DNA of 64,000 nt from Streptomyces canus (GCF_030815415.1 NZ_JAUSWW010000001.1:1-64000); one strand, 5' to 3'; shown: positions 15,597 through 25,560, counted from the stretch's first letter. Notes: a model not told the origin generated them from the letters alone. Translations and numbers: made by a program.

Positions 15597-17552
15597 ATGA
15601 TCATGGATCCCACTGCCAACTCCGAAACCCCTGAAGCTCCCGGAACCCCCGGCGGGCACGCACCGGCCCCCTCCCGTCGTACCGTCATCGCCGGCGCGGC
15701 CGCCGTCGCCGGAGCCGGCGGGCTGACGGTCGCCGCCACCTCCGCCGAGACCGCGCAGGCCGCCCCCGCCACCGCGGTCGCCGACTGGGGCGCCTGCCTG
15801 ACGATCGCCCGGGCCATCCTCGTACGGGACGACGAGGACCAGCCGCTCGTCCCGCGCTACGCCGACATCCTCCTGAACAACGGTCTACCCCGCTCGCGCC
15901 GCCGCGGCAAGAAGGTACTGATCGTCGGCGCCGGGCCGGCCGGTCTCACCGCCGCACACCTCCTGCGCGAGGCCGGCCACCAGGTCACCGTCATCGAGGC
16001 CAACGCCAACCGGGTGGGCGGCCGGATCAAGACCTTCCGCACCGGCGGCCACGAGAACGCCGCCCAGCCCTTCGCCGACCCGAAGCAGTACGCCGAGGCC
16101 GGCGCGATGCGCATCCCCGACAGCCACCCCCTGGTCACCGGACTGATGGACAGCCTCGGCCTCAAGCGCCGACGCTTCCACCTGGTCGACGTGGACGGGG
16201 CCGGCCGCCCCGCCTACCGGACGTGGATCTACGTCAACGGCATCCGTGTCCGCCGCGCCGACTACGCGCGCGCCCCGCAGGCGCTCAATCGTTCCTTCGG
16301 AGTGCCGCAGGCGTACGAGGCCCTCCCCGCTTCGCAGATCGTCCGTGACGCCTTCGCCCCCGTACGCAGGGAGATCGAGGGCAAGAAGGACAAGGAACTC
16401 GTCGAGGGCTGGGCACGCGTCATCCAGCGCTACGGCCACATGTCGATGTACCGCTTCCTGACGGAGGAGGCCAGGCTCGACGAGCGGACCATCGACCTGA
16501 TCGGAACCGTCGAGAACCTCACCTCCCGCCTGCACCTCGCCTTCGTGCACAGCTTCATCGGCGCCTCCCTGATCAGCCCCGACACCGCCTTCTACGAGCT
16601 GCCCGACGGCACCGCCACCCTGGCCGACGCCATGTACGCCCGCGTGAAGGACCTGGTACGGCTCGACCGCCGTGTCACCCGCATCACCCACGGCGAGGGC
16701 AAGGTCAGCGTCGAGACCGTCTCCGAGGGCCGCGGCGGCCACCCCGTGCGGCGCGAGACCTTCACCGCCGACACCGCCATCATCACCGTCCCCTTCTCCG
16801 GGCTGCGCCACATCCCCGTCGCCCCGGCGCTCTCCTACGGCAAGCGGCGCGCGGTCACCGAGCTGCACTACGACGCCGCCACCAAGGTGCTGCTCGAATT
16901 CAGCCGCCGCTGGTGGGAGTTCGACGAGGCCGACTGGAAGCGCGAGCTGGAGGCCGTGCAGCCCGGCCTGTACCGGAAGTACCAGACCGGGCAGACGCCG
17001 ACGAACGGAACCCTGCTGGGCGCCCACTCCTCCGTTCCCGAGGGCCACATTTCCGCGGGCCAGCGCGCCCACTACACGGCCTGCCGCGTGGTCACCCGCG
17101 ACCAGCCCGAGGCGGCCGGCGTCATCGGCGGCGGCTCGGCCACCGACAACCCCAACCGCTTCATGTTCCAGCCCTCCTACCCCGTCGAAGGCAGCCCGGG
17201 CGGCGTCATCCTCGCCTCCTACAGTTGGTCGGACGACGCCCTGAAGTGGGACTCCCTGGACGACGAGGAGCGCTACCCGCGCGCCCTCGCCGGGGTGCAG
17301 GAGGTGTTCGGGCAGCGCATCGAGGTGTTCTACACCGGCGTCGGCCGCACCCAGTCCTGGATGCGCGACCCCTACGCCTACGGCGAGGCGTCCGTACTGC
17401 TGCCCGGCCAGCACACCGAGCTCTTCCCCCACGTCCGCAAGGCCGAGGGCAACCTGCACTTCGCCGGATGCCACACCTCCATCAAGCCCGCCTGGATCGA
17501 GGGAGCCCTGGAATCCGCAGTGCGGACCGCCCTGGAAGTGCACACGGCGTAG
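15597..17552 (+). CDS. Tat-exported flavin L-amino-acid oxidase (L-glutamate oxidase-like)
   Basis: 651 aa from the ATG at 15597. A twin-arginine signal is present ([18 protein letters not shown], residues 26-43, then AQAAPA). FAD binding: [20 protein letters not shown] at 106-125, then [16 protein letters not shown], the GG-doublet of the amine oxidase superfamily. The DILLNNGL segment before the FAD motif and the EAGAMRIP motif resemble Streptomyces L-glutamate/L-amino-acid oxidases. [20 protein letters not shown] is the C-terminal FAD-contact motif. It should oxidise an L-amino acid to the keto acid with release of ammonia and peroxide, outside the membrane. The frame is open upstream but that part is antisense to relic genes, so the later start is used. 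Confidence 0.85.
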   Translation: MIMDPTANSETPEAPGTPGGHAPAPSRRTVIAGAAAVAGAGGLTVAATSAETAQAAPATAVADWGACLTIARAILVRDDEDQPLVPRYADILLNNGLPRSRRRGKKVLIVGAGPAGLTAAHLLREAGHQVTVIEANANRVGGRIKTFRTGGHENAAQPFADPKQYAEAGAMRIPDSHPLVTGLMDSLGLKRRRFHLVDVDGAGRPAYRTWIYVNGIRVRRADYARAPQALNRSFGVPQAYEALPASQIVRDAFAPVRREIEGKKDKELVEGWARVIQRYGHMSMYRFLTEEARLDERTIDLIGTVENLTSRLHLAFVHSFIGASLISPDTAFYELPDGTATLADAMYARVKDLVRLDRRVTRITHGEGKVSVETVSEGRGGHPVRRETFTADTAIITVPFSGLRHIPVAPALSYGKRRAVTELHYDAATKVLLEFSRRWWEFDEADWKRELEAVQPGLYRKYQTGQTPTNGTLLGAHSSVPEGHISAGQRAHYTACRVVTRDQPEAAGVIGGGSATDNPNRFMFQPSYPVEGSPGGVILASYSWSDDALKWDSLDDEERYPRALAGVQEVFGQRIEVFYTGVGRTQSWMRDPYAYGEASVLLPGQHTELFPHVRKAEGNLHFAGCHTSIKPAWIEGALESAVRTALEVHTA

Positions 17553-17572
17553 CGGCCGCCCCAGCGGCGCCG

Positions 17573-19531
17573 TCAGCTCTCGGCGAGCACGATCAGCCAG
17601 TCCCCCTCCAAGAACCGGACCCGCTGCCGTTTGTCGGGGTTGATCCGCACCCCGTAGTCGGGGCCCGCGGCGCTCCGCGCGCGCAGCCGGTAGCCGACCG
17701 CGCATTCCCTGCGACGGCGTGCCGACTCGACGGCGGTGGCGAACGAGACCTCGGAGCCGGCCCGGACGTAGTCCGCGGCCGGCTTGAGGTGGAACTCGTG
17801 GCCCACCGCCGTGAACAACTCCTCGAAGACCGCGGCGAGATACGGGCTCTGTGAGATCTGGGTCATCAGCAGGCTGATCAGCCTGCCGCTCACGATGAAG
17901 TCGGCGCCGTCCCGGGCGGGCGCGAGGAGCCGGTTGCCGTCGTCGGACATCTCGGTGGTGAGCGCGAGTTCCCGCTGCGCGGCCTCCGCGACGGCCCGCA
18001 GATGCAGCAGGGTGACCAGGGTCCTGTCGTCCGCCCGCGCCTCCGGATGCGGCACCGGAGCGAGGGAGGCGACGGGCGTGTCCGAGACCGAGCCGCAGGC
18101 CGGGGCCGCGAGTTCCGTCTCACCGATCACGATCACGCTGTCGTACGAGGGCACGTCCAGCTTGGCCAGGGTGCGCGGGTCGGTGATGTCCCCGTCGTGG
18201 AATGAGACTTCGAGGTGGGACCGCTCGGCCGTGACGGATCGGGCGCCGCGCGTGGCCGCGTACTCGCCGAGCGCCACGACGTCCAGGGTGGTTCCCGGGC
18301 TCACGTACTGGTCGAGCTGCTCGATGACGAGCGGGGCGCGGCGGTTCCAGCCGAGCAGGAGGAGGCGTTCGGCCTGGGCGGCCCTGGGCCCGGCCGTCAC
18401 GATCGCGTCCTCCTCGACATGGGAGGTCACGTCCGTCCGCACGGCCGTGTCGTCGTCCTGGGAGATGACGATGATCCGGTCGGCCGGGCCGATCGCCGCC
18501 CCCGGATCCGGATTGAGGGTGACACTCCCGTCGGTGTGCAGCAGGCCGATCGCAGAGGACGTGGCGAACGACATCAGCGCCTCGCCGAACATACGCCCCA
18601 CCAGGCCCCCGGCGGCGACCGCATAGAGCTCGTCGCCCTCGAAGTCCAGCAACTCCGAGTAGACGAGCGAGAGGCCGGGCTGCCGGGCCGTCGAGACGAG
18701 GAGCCGGGCGACAATGGCGTCGACGCACAGGACATGTCCCGTGGGCCCGGCGGCCAGCCTGGCGGTCATGTGGTTGCGGGAGTCACGGACGGCGGCGACC
18801 ACCACCGCTTCCCCTTCACCGAACCCGGGGACGGCCGCGTCGAGGGCCAGCAGCGTCTTCACCACATGGGCGTCACCGGTGTCCCCGGTGGGAGGCAGCA
18901 CAAGCACCGCCTTCGCGGTGCGCGGACTCACCCGGCACAGCTCGGTGGGATCGGTGGTGCTCCCGTTGCGGCAGATGATCCGCGTCCTGCCACTGTCGCT
19001 GACGCGGGTGGAGATCTCGTCCTCCATCCACACCTTGTCCTGCGGGGCCAGCACGGCGACGGCGGAGCGGCGCTGGTTCGCATTGGCGGCCACCAGCTCC
19101 CCGATCACGGGAAAAACCTGGTCCGACCACCCCAGGACGACGGTGTGCCGCGTCTCCAGCACGGTGGAGTGGCCCAGGCGCAGCGACATGATGCGCCGGT
19201 TGATGCCCGTGGTGATCAGACTGACCAGGGTCGACACGAAGAGCAGCGCCACCAGCGCGAGCGATACGGAAGCCAGCACGTAGAGCGGGGAACCGACCGC
19301 ACCCCCGATCTTCAGCGTCTGGCCGACGCTGACCCACACGGCGGCGAGCCGGCCGGAGAGCGTTGCCGGAGCAGCCCGGTCGGACCATACAAGGACCATG
19401 CTCGCCGGAACGACAACGGCGAGGCAGGCCAGGGCCAGCCAGCCAATGAGCGCGGTCGTTCCCCCCGAGACCAGATGGTCGAAGCGGTACCGGAGACGGA
19501 GCCGGAGTGACGTCGTGTGCTGCTGCGCCAC
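17573..19531 (-). CDS. CASTOR/POLLUX-related putative ion channel
   Basis: 652 aa from a GTG at 19531 with GGGAG five bases upstream. Two or three membrane helices (LVSGGTTALIGWLALACLAV; LYVLASVSLALVALLFVSTLVSLITTG) precede two RCK/TrkA-N-like units (HTVVLGWSDQVFPVIGELVA; RLLLLGWNRRAPLVIEQLDQ) with GEALMSFATSSAIG and PADRIIVISQDDD between them. This is the layout of the bacterial homologues of the plant CASTOR/POLLUX channels: a membrane pore region with cytosolic gating modules that bind Ca2+ or nucleotides. Convergent with the oxidase gene, 20 bases apart. Ion and physiological role unknown. Confidence 0.8.
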   Translation of the reverse strand: MAQQHTTSLRLRLRYRFDHLVSGGTTALIGWLALACLAVVVPASMVLVWSDRAAPATLSGRLAAVWVSVGQTLKIGGAVGSPLYVLASVSLALVALLFVSTLVSLITTGINRRIMSLRLGHSTVLETRHTVVLGWSDQVFPVIGELVAANANQRRSAVAVLAPQDKVWMEDEISTRVSDSGRTRIICRNGSTTDPTELCRVSPRTAKAVLVLPPTGDTGDAHVVKTLLALDAAVPGFGEGEAVVVAAVRDSRNHMTARLAAGPTGHVLCVDAIVARLLVSTARQPGLSLVYSELLDFEGDELYAVAAGGLVGRMFGEALMSFATSSAIGLLHTDGSVTLNPDPGAAIGPADRIIVISQDDDTAVRTDVTSHVEEDAIVTAGPRAAQAERLLLLGWNRRAPLVIEQLDQYVSPGTTLDVVALGEYAATRGARSVTAERSHLEVSFHDGDITDPRTLAKLDVPSYDSVIVIGETELAAPACGSVSDTPVASLAPVPHPEARADDRTLVTLLHLRAVAEAAQRELALTTEMSDDGNRLLAPARDGADFIVSGRLISLLMTQISQSPYLAAVFEELFTAVGHEFHLKPAADYVRAGSEVSFATAVESARRRRECAVGYRLRARSAAGPDYGVRINPDKRQRVRFLEGDWLIVLAES

Positions 19532-19965
19532 ACAAACTCCCGTACATGAGTCGACGCGCCGATCGGAGCGGCTGCCCGCCACCCCAGAAATCACCCTAGG
19601 CAGACCTCTACTCCCGCCGACCTTGAACCCGACCAACCTCACTCAGAGGTATGAACGCACCATGGAAACCAGACCGGGCGGGGCATCGAGCGACGTCAGT
19701 GATCGGGTGCAGCGCCCTGCGGGGAAAGGGCCGCGTGCCGGGTTCGAGGGCATCCGGGAGGTATCGCCGTCCTCGAAAGCGGGCAGGCCAGCGACGCTGG
19801 AATCCTGGACCAGGCGCGGTCGTCGGTACATACCGATCCGACCTCGCCCCACGACCACGACCGTGCAAACCACAGCCCGCAGGGATGTGCCTGGCGGCGA
19901 CGCGTCAAGCTGCGGCACGACTCCGATCTCCGCCTGGTTGCCCCGTAGAGCGACCCACCTCACGC
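19532..19965. other. intergenic stretch without a recognisable gene
   Basis: About 430 bases upstream of the ion-channel gene. It must hold that gene's promoter, but no clear -35/-10 pair stands out, and none of the short frames resembles a known protein. Confidence 0.4.
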
Positions 19966-20005
19966 CGGCGGCGCGCCGGGCCGTTGCGGGCCGGGCGCGC
20001 CGCCG
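19966..20005. terminator. strong GC hairpin after the lamin-tail gene
   Basis: CGGCGGCGCGCC (19966-19977) is the exact complement of 19994-20005, with GGCC/GGCC able to pair inside the 16-base loop. It lies about 50 bases beyond the stop of the minus-strand lamin-tail gene and is a good terminator candidate. Confidence 0.6.
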
Positions 20006-20057
20006 TCTCGGGTGTGGGGGCGGGTGACGTGGTCAGCCGCCCGTGGTGGGGGTGGTG

Positions 20058-20507
20058 TCAGCGGCGGGCGTCGCCGTGGCGGTGGTCGCGGTCGCGGCCC
20101 CAGGACTCGTCGTCGATGAAGCGGCCGCGGTCGTTGCGCAGAGTGGCCGTGTCACGGTCGTTGTTCCACACGTAGTTGCGGCGGTCCTGGTAGACGTCGG
20201 TGCGGGTGTCGTGGCCCTCACCGGTGTGGATACGGACCGTGGCACGGCCGGCCAGGCGGTAGTGCTCGAACGTGTAGGTGTGGCCGAAGGCGTCCTTGAG
20301 AGTCCAGCCGTCGAGGTTGACCGTGTGGCGGGTGGTGTTGGTGAGGTCCACCCACTCCTTGTTCAGCGACCTGTTGGAGCGGTCGTCGCGTCCCGGGGAG
20401 TCGTACTGGACCGCCGAGATCTCCGCCTTCGGATGCTGCGGACGGGCAGGGCCGGCAGCGGACGCCGGCAGCACCGCCACCGAGACCAGAGCACCGGCCG
20501 CGAGCAC
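20058..20507 (-). CDS. secreted lamin-tail (LTD) domain protein, possibly missing its first residues
   Basis: 149 aa from a GTG at 20507. LAAGALVSVAVLPASAA is the hydrophobic core and cleavage region of a Sec signal peptide that lacks the usual basic start, suggesting a truncated or misplaced 5' end. The mature part, AEISAVQYDSPGRDDRSNRS LNKEWVDLTN then LDGWTLKDAFGHTYTFEHYR, is a lamin-tail domain, an Ig-like fold common in Streptomyces secreted proteins. The C-terminus is rich in Arg, Asp and His. The DNA just upstream belongs to an unrelated plus-strand fragment, so a rearrangement point near 20510 is likely. A second LTD signal-peptide relic is at 54264. Confidence 0.65.
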   Translation of the reverse strand: MLAAGALVSVAVLPASAAGPARPQHPKAEISAVQYDSPGRDDRSNRSLNKEWVDLTNTTRHTVNLDGWTLKDAFGHTYTFEHYRLAGRATVRIHTGEGHDTRTDVYQDRRNYVWNNDRDTATLRNDRGRFIDDESWGRDRDHRHGDARR

Positions 20508-20545
20508 TGGCTCGCCGACGATCCGATCCCCCGGGCATCATCCTC

Positions 20546-20788
20546 GTGGAGTTCGCCGACGTCTACGACCGCCCCCACCAACTCGTCGGCAAAACCGCCT
20601 ACTTCGGCGGAGAGCTGCAGCCTGAATCCCCCTACCCATGCCCCACCAGCATCCAGTGCACCATCGAAGAAATCGCTGACGACGTCGCCACGGTCAGCAC
20701 CTGGTGGCTGGAGGGCGGCCCCAACAGCACACGCTTCGTCTTCGACGTCTGGCTCGACACCCTCACACCCATCACCGACGACAACTGA
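20546..20788 (+). CDS. hypothetical protein fragment, 80 aa
   Basis: GTG at 20546 starts VEFADVYDRPHQLVGKTAYF and the protein ends WLDTLTPITDDN. The frame is open further upstream (DPPGIILVEF), so this is probably the 3' part of a longer gene cut at about 20510-20520. Acidic, with two cysteines (CPTSIQC) and no signal or membrane segment. I do not recognise the family; the size and charge would fit an immunity or toxin-modulating protein, but that is speculation. Confidence 0.4.
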   Translation: MEFADVYDRPHQLVGKTAYFGGELQPESPYPCPTSIQCTIEEIADDVATVSTWWLEGGPNSTRFVFDVWLDTLTPITDDN

Positions 20789-20799
20789 CCTGCCGGCAT

Positions 20800-21205
20800 C
20801 GCTCTGATGTGGCGTGGGCCCACCTCGTACTCGCTGCGTCATCACCTTGGGGAGCTTGGCTCGGGCCGTATTCGATCGGTCCCGGGGGTACGGGATTCCG
20901 AGGTTCATGCCGCTGTCGGTGGTGATCGGTGGCTGCTGCCAGGCGAGGCTCATCTGCGCGCCGGACTCGGCTCGCGCCGTTGCCACGAGGGCCGCATAGG
21001 GGCCTGCGACGGTTGTGGCCTCGATCTGGAGCCATGCCTGGTGGAAGGCCATGCGAGCGAGCAGGCCGCTGACCTCGTCGGTCAGTTGTTGTCGTACGGC
21101 GGAGGAGGACTCGGGTCGGCGCTGTATGCGGTACGGCATTTCCAGGTACTCCTCAACCGCCGTCAGCGCCTCTGCGCAGGTCTTGGCCCGGCGTTCCTGC
21201 CTCTT
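20800..21205 (-). pseudogene. conserved Streptomyces hypothetical protein, truncated at both ends
   Basis: The minus strand reads RQERRAKTCAEALTAVEEYL EMPYRIQRRPESSSAVRQQL TDEVSGLLARMAFHQAWLQI EATTVAGPYAALVATARAES then MNLGIPYPRDRSNTARAKL. The AFHQAWLQ(I/L)EA...YAALV..AR block is familiar from regulators or plasmid-borne hypothetical proteins of Streptomyces but I cannot name the family. An in-frame stop lies just upstream near 21205, and the frame continues past the plausible end into antisense of the neighbouring gene. Confidence 0.45.
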
Positions 21206-21208
21206 ACG

Positions 21209-21847
21209 TCACTGGGTGAGTGTTGAAGAACGTGGGTGCGCGGATGCTGATGTCCGGGACAGCGCCGGGGCCAGCCAGCGGTTGAGGAAGGTGCGGAGCC
21301 GGGTTTCGTCCTGCAGTGGCTCGCTGGGGTGCTGCAGCAGCGACGTGAGGAGTCGCATGATGATCTCGGCGAGGCCGTTGAGGTCGTCCTCGTCGATGTC
21401 GGCGGCGGCCCAGTCGACGGGGAAGCGCTGCAGCATCTTGGCGCCGTAGGCGATGGTTTCCCTGGTGGTGGTGCCGCGGCCGAAGGCGGTGGTGTCTCCG
21501 AGTTGCAGCAGAAGGCTCAGGCGTGGCTCGGTGGGGATGGTCCGTACGCAGAAGACCATGCCTTCGACCACGGCTTCGGCCGGGTCGGTGGTCCCTTGCA
21601 GGTGCGCGACCATCAGGTCGACGAACGACTCGGCGCCCTGGGCCGCCACCTCGCCGATGATGTCGCTGATGCGGCCGAAGTGGCGGTAGACGGTCTGGCG
21701 GGTGACGCCGAGCTCGCCGGCGACGTCGGACAGGGTCGTCTTCGTGACGCCGTGCCTGTCGATGCAGCGGGCGGTCGCGTCGATGATGCGCTGCCGGGCC
21801 TCCGCGTCCGATGCGGGAGGCCGGCCTCCCCAGCCGTGATGCCCCAT
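21209..21847 (-). CDS. TetR-family regulator
   Basis: 212 aa. ARQRIIDATARCIDRHGVTK TTLSDVAGELGVTRQTVYRH FGRISDIIGEVAAQGAESFV is a standard TetR helix-turn-helix (residues about 17-66); the rest is a helical ligand/dimer domain. The ATG is four bases after the stop of the membrane-protein gene, so translation is probably coupled. It is the last gene of a three-gene unit led by a FAD oxidoreductase, and a 27-base palindrome in front of that first gene is its likely operator. Confidence 0.85.
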   Translation of the reverse strand: MGHHGWGGRPPASDAEARQRIIDATARCIDRHGVTKTTLSDVAGELGVTRQTVYRHFGRISDIIGEVAAQGAESFVDLMVAHLQGTTDPAEAVVEGMVFCVRTIPTEPRLSLLLQLGDTTAFGRGTTTRETIAYGAKMLQRFPVDWAAADIDEDDLNGLAEIIMRLLTSLLQHPSEPLQDETRLRTFLNRWLAPALSRTSASAHPRSSTLTQ

Positions 21848-21851
21848 GGGC

Positions 21852-22979
21852 TTAGGATTGCACAGGCTCTGTGGTCCGTCGGGACATGGTCGCGCGGAGT
21901 ACGGCCACGATGAGCCCGGTTGCGGCTACGGTGCACAGCACGGTGTACCACAGGCTGCCGATCGGTGTGTCCTGCTCGGTGATGCCATTGGCCGCCGCGA
22001 AGTAGGCCGGCAATGCGACCAGCCAGAGGACGATGTGGACGCCGAGGTACAGCGCCGGATAGATCCGCGCGAACAGCGGCGATGTCACCGGAGCCGGATC
22101 TGTTCGCCGCGCGCGCCAGGCGTCCGCGAGAAGGTGGAGGCCGACGATCCAGACCAGGGCGAGCTCGGCACCGAGGATGGCCTGCTGGATCCCCAGGTGG
22201 TCCCCACCGCGGAAGATGTTGCTGGGGACGCCGGCGACCGCCATCGCCAACGGTGTCAGGGCGCCGGCGGCCACGGTGCGCAGGCTGATCTGCCGGCCGG
22301 TGAGCGTGCCTCGGCCGTCCTTCGCGCCGACCAGCCGGACGACCAGGTAGGTCATCGCACCGAAGGACACGGAGGCGAACAGGAACATGCTGTTCATCGG
22401 GACCGAGGCGAGTGCCGGCTTGTTGATCATTTCGTTGCCGGGGTTCCAGGCCCACCACTTCAGCTGAGGTCCGAGCTGATCGAAGATCTCGTAGAACGCC
22501 TGGCAGGCGAACGCGACCGCCAGCGAACCGAGAAGGAGCCCCCGTCGCGCGAAGACGCCGAGAACACGGACCACCTCGTAGGCGAGCTGCGACAGCGCCG
22601 GGTAGAAGGCCACTATGTAGAGCGGCAGCCGGTCGTACATGAACTGCACGGTGAACACGTTGTGGGAGAAAATGAACCCGACGTGTTCCTCCAGGCCGAA
22701 CCAGCCTGGGAAATAGAGCGGCGGCTCGATCACCGCCAGGTAGACGAGCGAGGCGAACCACAGGGAGATGTTGACCGGGTCGCCGTCGCGCCGCCACCGC
22801 CGCCACGCGTGGACGAGGGCGAAGACCGCACCGCTGATGATGAGCAGTTCGAGGAACGGCATGGTGCCGTTCTCGAGACCGAACGGGTTGCGGAAGTCCA
22901 CGACGGGATCGGCGTCATGGCAGGAGAAGCCGAGCCTTCCAGCGAGGCGCTCGGCCGCCGAGTCGCATGAATAACTCAT
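21852..22979 (-). CDS. multi-pass membrane protein of unknown function
   Basis: 375 aa with about eight hydrophobic segments, among them MPFLELLIISGAVFALVHAW, ISLWFASLVYLAVIEPPLYF and FLFASVSFGAMTYLVVRLVG, and conserved-looking polar pairs (EPPLY, NEMINKP, FRGGDH). No transporter motif, signal peptide or catalytic signature is evident. GAGGAGCGAGGA precedes the ATG at 22979. It lies between a FAD oxidoreductase (15 bases upstream) and a TetR gene (4 bases downstream), which implies a joint task, for instance making, modifying or tolerating a lipophilic compound. I cannot assign a family. Confidence 0.7.
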   Translation of the reverse strand: MSYSCDSAAERLAGRLGFSCHDADPVVDFRNPFGLENGTMPFLELLIISGAVFALVHAWRRWRRDGDPVNISLWFASLVYLAVIEPPLYFPGWFGLEEHVGFIFSHNVFTVQFMYDRLPLYIVAFYPALSQLAYEVVRVLGVFARRGLLLGSLAVAFACQAFYEIFDQLGPQLKWWAWNPGNEMINKPALASVPMNSMFLFASVSFGAMTYLVVRLVGAKDGRGTLTGRQISLRTVAAGALTPLAMAVAGVPSNIFRGGDHLGIQQAILGAELALVWIVGLHLLADAWRARRTDPAPVTSPLFARIYPALYLGVHIVLWLVALPAYFAAANGITEQDTPIGSLWYTVLCTVAATGLIVAVLRATMSRRTTEPVQS

Positions 22980-22994
22980 TCCTCGCTCCTCGGG

Positions 22995-24503
22995 TCAGTC
23001 ATTGACGAGGTCGGTCTCGGCGTACGGCGAGCTGCCGGCGCGGGTCAGGCCGGTGAAGTCGGTGCCGGGCGGATCCTGCTGATCATCGAATCCGCCGGGC
23101 ACGACCGTGCGTCCGAGCCGCTGACGCACCTTGTAGCGCGCGATGCCGAACCAGAACCGCACATCGGTGGTCATCTCCCTGAGTGACATGTCGAGGTTGA
23201 AGACCTGGGCGAACGTCCGCTCGACGTAGGCGTCCTCGCGGCTCGTGGCGTTGATGGCGTTGAAGACCGGCCAGCTGAGGCGTGCGGCCAGCTTGCGACG
23301 CCAGGGAGCGACGACCTCACTCCCGGTCGCGAAGTCATATGCCTGGTCACGGGCCATCGCGAGCATCCAGGGAACGTCGAGTGACTTCTTCTGTCGGGTG
23401 AGGAACTCGCGGAAGAATGCGAGGTCGAGGACGTCGTGGCCGTGCAGCATCTCGGCGAGAATGAGAGCGGAGCGGGCCGCCGAGCTCATCCCCTGGGCGT
23501 AGAACGGGTTGAACGCGCAGATCGAGTCACCGACGCAGACCAGCCCGAGCGGGGGCTGGTCGAGCAGGTCGAAACGGCGCCATTTGTTGCCGGTCGAACG
23601 AGTGAGGTGCACCCCGGAGGTCGGAGTGCAGGCACGCGCCGCCTGCCCGAAGGAGCTGGCCCGCACGCGGTCCACCGCGGCCTCGAAGGTGTCGACCTCG
23701 TGGGGCATCCGGATGCCCCACGCCCCCATGCACACGATGGCGCGGTCCCCCTCGATCGGGAAGAAGTTGCTGAGAAACTCGTGTTCTTCGGGATGGTCGC
23801 CGGTGTCCTGGGTCGGAGTGACGACCAGGTGCTTCCACCACCACGCCGGTGGACGCCGGTCGGCGGGCGGCAGGTCGTACCACCGCGACGTGTAGGTGAC
23901 CTTGGCGTCGAGAGTCTTCTCCGGCGGCGCCGGCCATCCCGCCGTGCTCAGCCAGTCGGCGACGGAGGATCCGCGCCCCAGCGCGTCGACGACCAGGTCG
24001 GCGGACAGGTGGCCCGAGTCGTCGCCCGCGCGGTACTCGACTCCCTCGACGCGCCCGCGCGCGGTGCCGCCCCTGGTGGTACGAAGTCCGGTGACGGTCA
24101 TGCCCTCGCGGATCTCGATGGCCGGGAGCTCACGGACCTTGTCGCGCAGGACCCGTTCGATGAGCACACGCGAGCTGTAGATCATCGTCATCGAACCGGC
24201 CTTGCGCGGGGCCCAGCCGGCGTGCTCGCAGTACGCCGCGTCCATCGCCGGCATCAGGCGCATCCCGCCCGCGGCGATCAGTGCCTCCTCGAACCCAGGA
24301 AAGATCTCGCCGATCGCGCTACGCCCGGAGTTGAGGAGGAAGTGCGGGTGCTTGCTCTGTGGCACGCCCCGCCGATGCTGCGCTTCCGGCGGGAGCCGGT
24401 CCCGCTCCAGGACGATCACCTCGTCGAAATGCCTCGCGAGCACTCCTGCGGCGCACAGCCCCGCCACGCTACCGCCGAGCACCACAGCCGTCTTTCCCCG
24501 CAT
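22995..24503 (-). CDS. FAD-dependent oxidoreductase/hydroxylase (PHBH-like)
   Basis: 502 aa from the ATG at 24503, which has GGAGG four bases upstream; frames further upstream contain the promoter region. KTAVVLGGSVAGLCAAGVLA is the FAD-binding GxGxxG variant, DLVVDALGRGSS the DG-type motif and GLVCVGDSICAFNPFYAQGM SSAARSA the GD motif of p-hydroxybenzoate hydroxylase-like flavoproteins, closest in pattern to geranylgeranyl-reductase-like and squalene-epoxidase-like members. Substrate unknown; the neighbouring membrane protein suggests a lipid or terpenoid. First gene of an operon with a membrane protein and TetR. Confidence 0.8.
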   Translation of the reverse strand: MRGKTAVVLGGSVAGLCAAGVLARHFDEVIVLERDRLPPEAQHRRGVPQSKHPHFLLNSGRSAIGEIFPGFEEALIAAGGMRLMPAMDAAYCEHAGWAPRKAGSMTMIYSSRVLIERVLRDKVRELPAIEIREGMTVTGLRTTRGGTARGRVEGVEYRAGDDSGHLSADLVVDALGRGSSVADWLSTAGWPAPPEKTLDAKVTYTSRWYDLPPADRRPPAWWWKHLVVTPTQDTGDHPEEHEFLSNFFPIEGDRAIVCMGAWGIRMPHEVDTFEAAVDRVRASSFGQAARACTPTSGVHLTRSTGNKWRRFDLLDQPPLGLVCVGDSICAFNPFYAQGMSSAARSALILAEMLHGHDVLDLAFFREFLTRQKKSLDVPWMLAMARDQAYDFATGSEVVAPWRRKLAARLSWPVFNAINATSREDAYVERTFAQVFNLDMSLREMTTDVRFWFGIARYKVRQRLGRTVVPGGFDDQQDPPGTDFTGLTRAGSSPYAETDLVND

Positions 24504-24514
24504 ATTGCCTCCAT

Positions 24515-24541
24515 TCATACATTTCATGACTGAATGTATGA
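24515..24541. promoter_or_regulatory. TetR operator candidate in front of the FAD oxidoreductase operon
   Basis: TCATACATT and AATGTATGA are exact complements separated by nine bases, in an A+T-rich patch 11 bases upstream of the oxidoreductase ATG. Position and symmetry fit repression of the operon by its own TetR gene product. The spacing to the start codon implies it overlaps the transcription start. Confidence 0.55.
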
Positions 24542-24780
24542 GCGGGGGGAAGCTAACAGGTACGGCCTGAACATGCCACCCTTCCCGCGAGACGTCGGGT
24601 CCGGCGGAGTGACCTCCCACGGTCCAGCCGGGGCGACGGCCGGCTGGGACGCCCACGTGGCCTTTGGTGTAGGGAGGACCGCCGCTCCGCTTCCGGTCGA
24701 TGCCCATGACCGGTGTCAGTTCTCATCGAGCGTGTTTCAACCTGAAGTTGCGCTTACTGATCTCTTCGGGGTGTTGTCAG

Positions 24781-25560
24781 GTGACGCGTGGTGATCCCTG
24801 CGAGCGGATCCGGTATGAGGCGGGTGAGCGGTTCGCTCGTGGCGAGAAGAACCCGGTGATCGCGAAGGATCTGCGGGTCAGGGAGCGGTCGGCGGAGCGC
24901 TGGCGGCGGGCCTGGCGGCAGGGCGAGATGGATGCCCTGGCCTCCGCGGGGCCGCCGAAACGGCCGAAGCTGTCGGATGGCCAGTACGCCGAACTAGAGA
25001 AGGAGTTGGCGCTCGGGCCGGCCAAGCACGGCTGGGAAGACCAGCGGTGTACCGTGGCGCGGATCAGAGCGGTGATCGCCTGGAAGTTCCAGGTCGACTT
25101 CTCGATGGCGGTGGGTGGCGGTTGCTGCACCGCCATGACTGGTCCTGGCAGCCTGTGTCGCGGCTGATCCACCGGCTCCGCCAGCACCGCAAGTGCCGGG
25201 GCAAGGGGCGCAACAGCTTCGCTTGGAGCGACTACCGCGACCTTTCGTGCGTGCTCACATACAGCTCGAGGTCCCCCATCGTCCTCGTCTGGGACAACTC
25301 TCAACACCCACCGGGCCGCCGGGATGCGCGAGTACGCGGACGAGCATGACGGGATTACCACCGTGGAACTGCCTTCTTATGCACCGGACTTGAACCCGGT
25401 TGAGGGCATCTGGTCGCTGTTATGGCGCGGGCCCGCTGGCCAATGTCGCCTTCACCGACGACGACCGATGGTTGCGGCATGGACCAGGAGTTGGAGCGTG
25501 CCGCGCTCGTCGCAGCCGAGGGGGCCAGTTGGATTGGATGCCCAAGTGCAGCGGCACCCC
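24781..25560 (+). pseudogene. IS630-family transposase, multiply disrupted
   Basis: From a GTG at 24781: CERIRYEAGERFARGEKNPV IAKDLRVRERSAERWRRAWR QGEMDALASAGPPKRPKLSD is the winged-helix N-terminus of Streptomyces IS630 transposases. The frame then breaks repeatedly; later pieces are IVLVWDN (catalytic Asp) and MREYADEHDGITTVELPSYA PDLNPVEGIWSLL (catalytic Glu motif LNPxExxW). Several internal deletions have occurred, so no full protein can be made. Confidence 0.75.

Noticed and set aside
15885..17705. 606-codon minus-strand frame over the amino-acid oxidase
   Set aside because: Complementary-strand shadow of a well-supported Tat-exported flavoenzyme.
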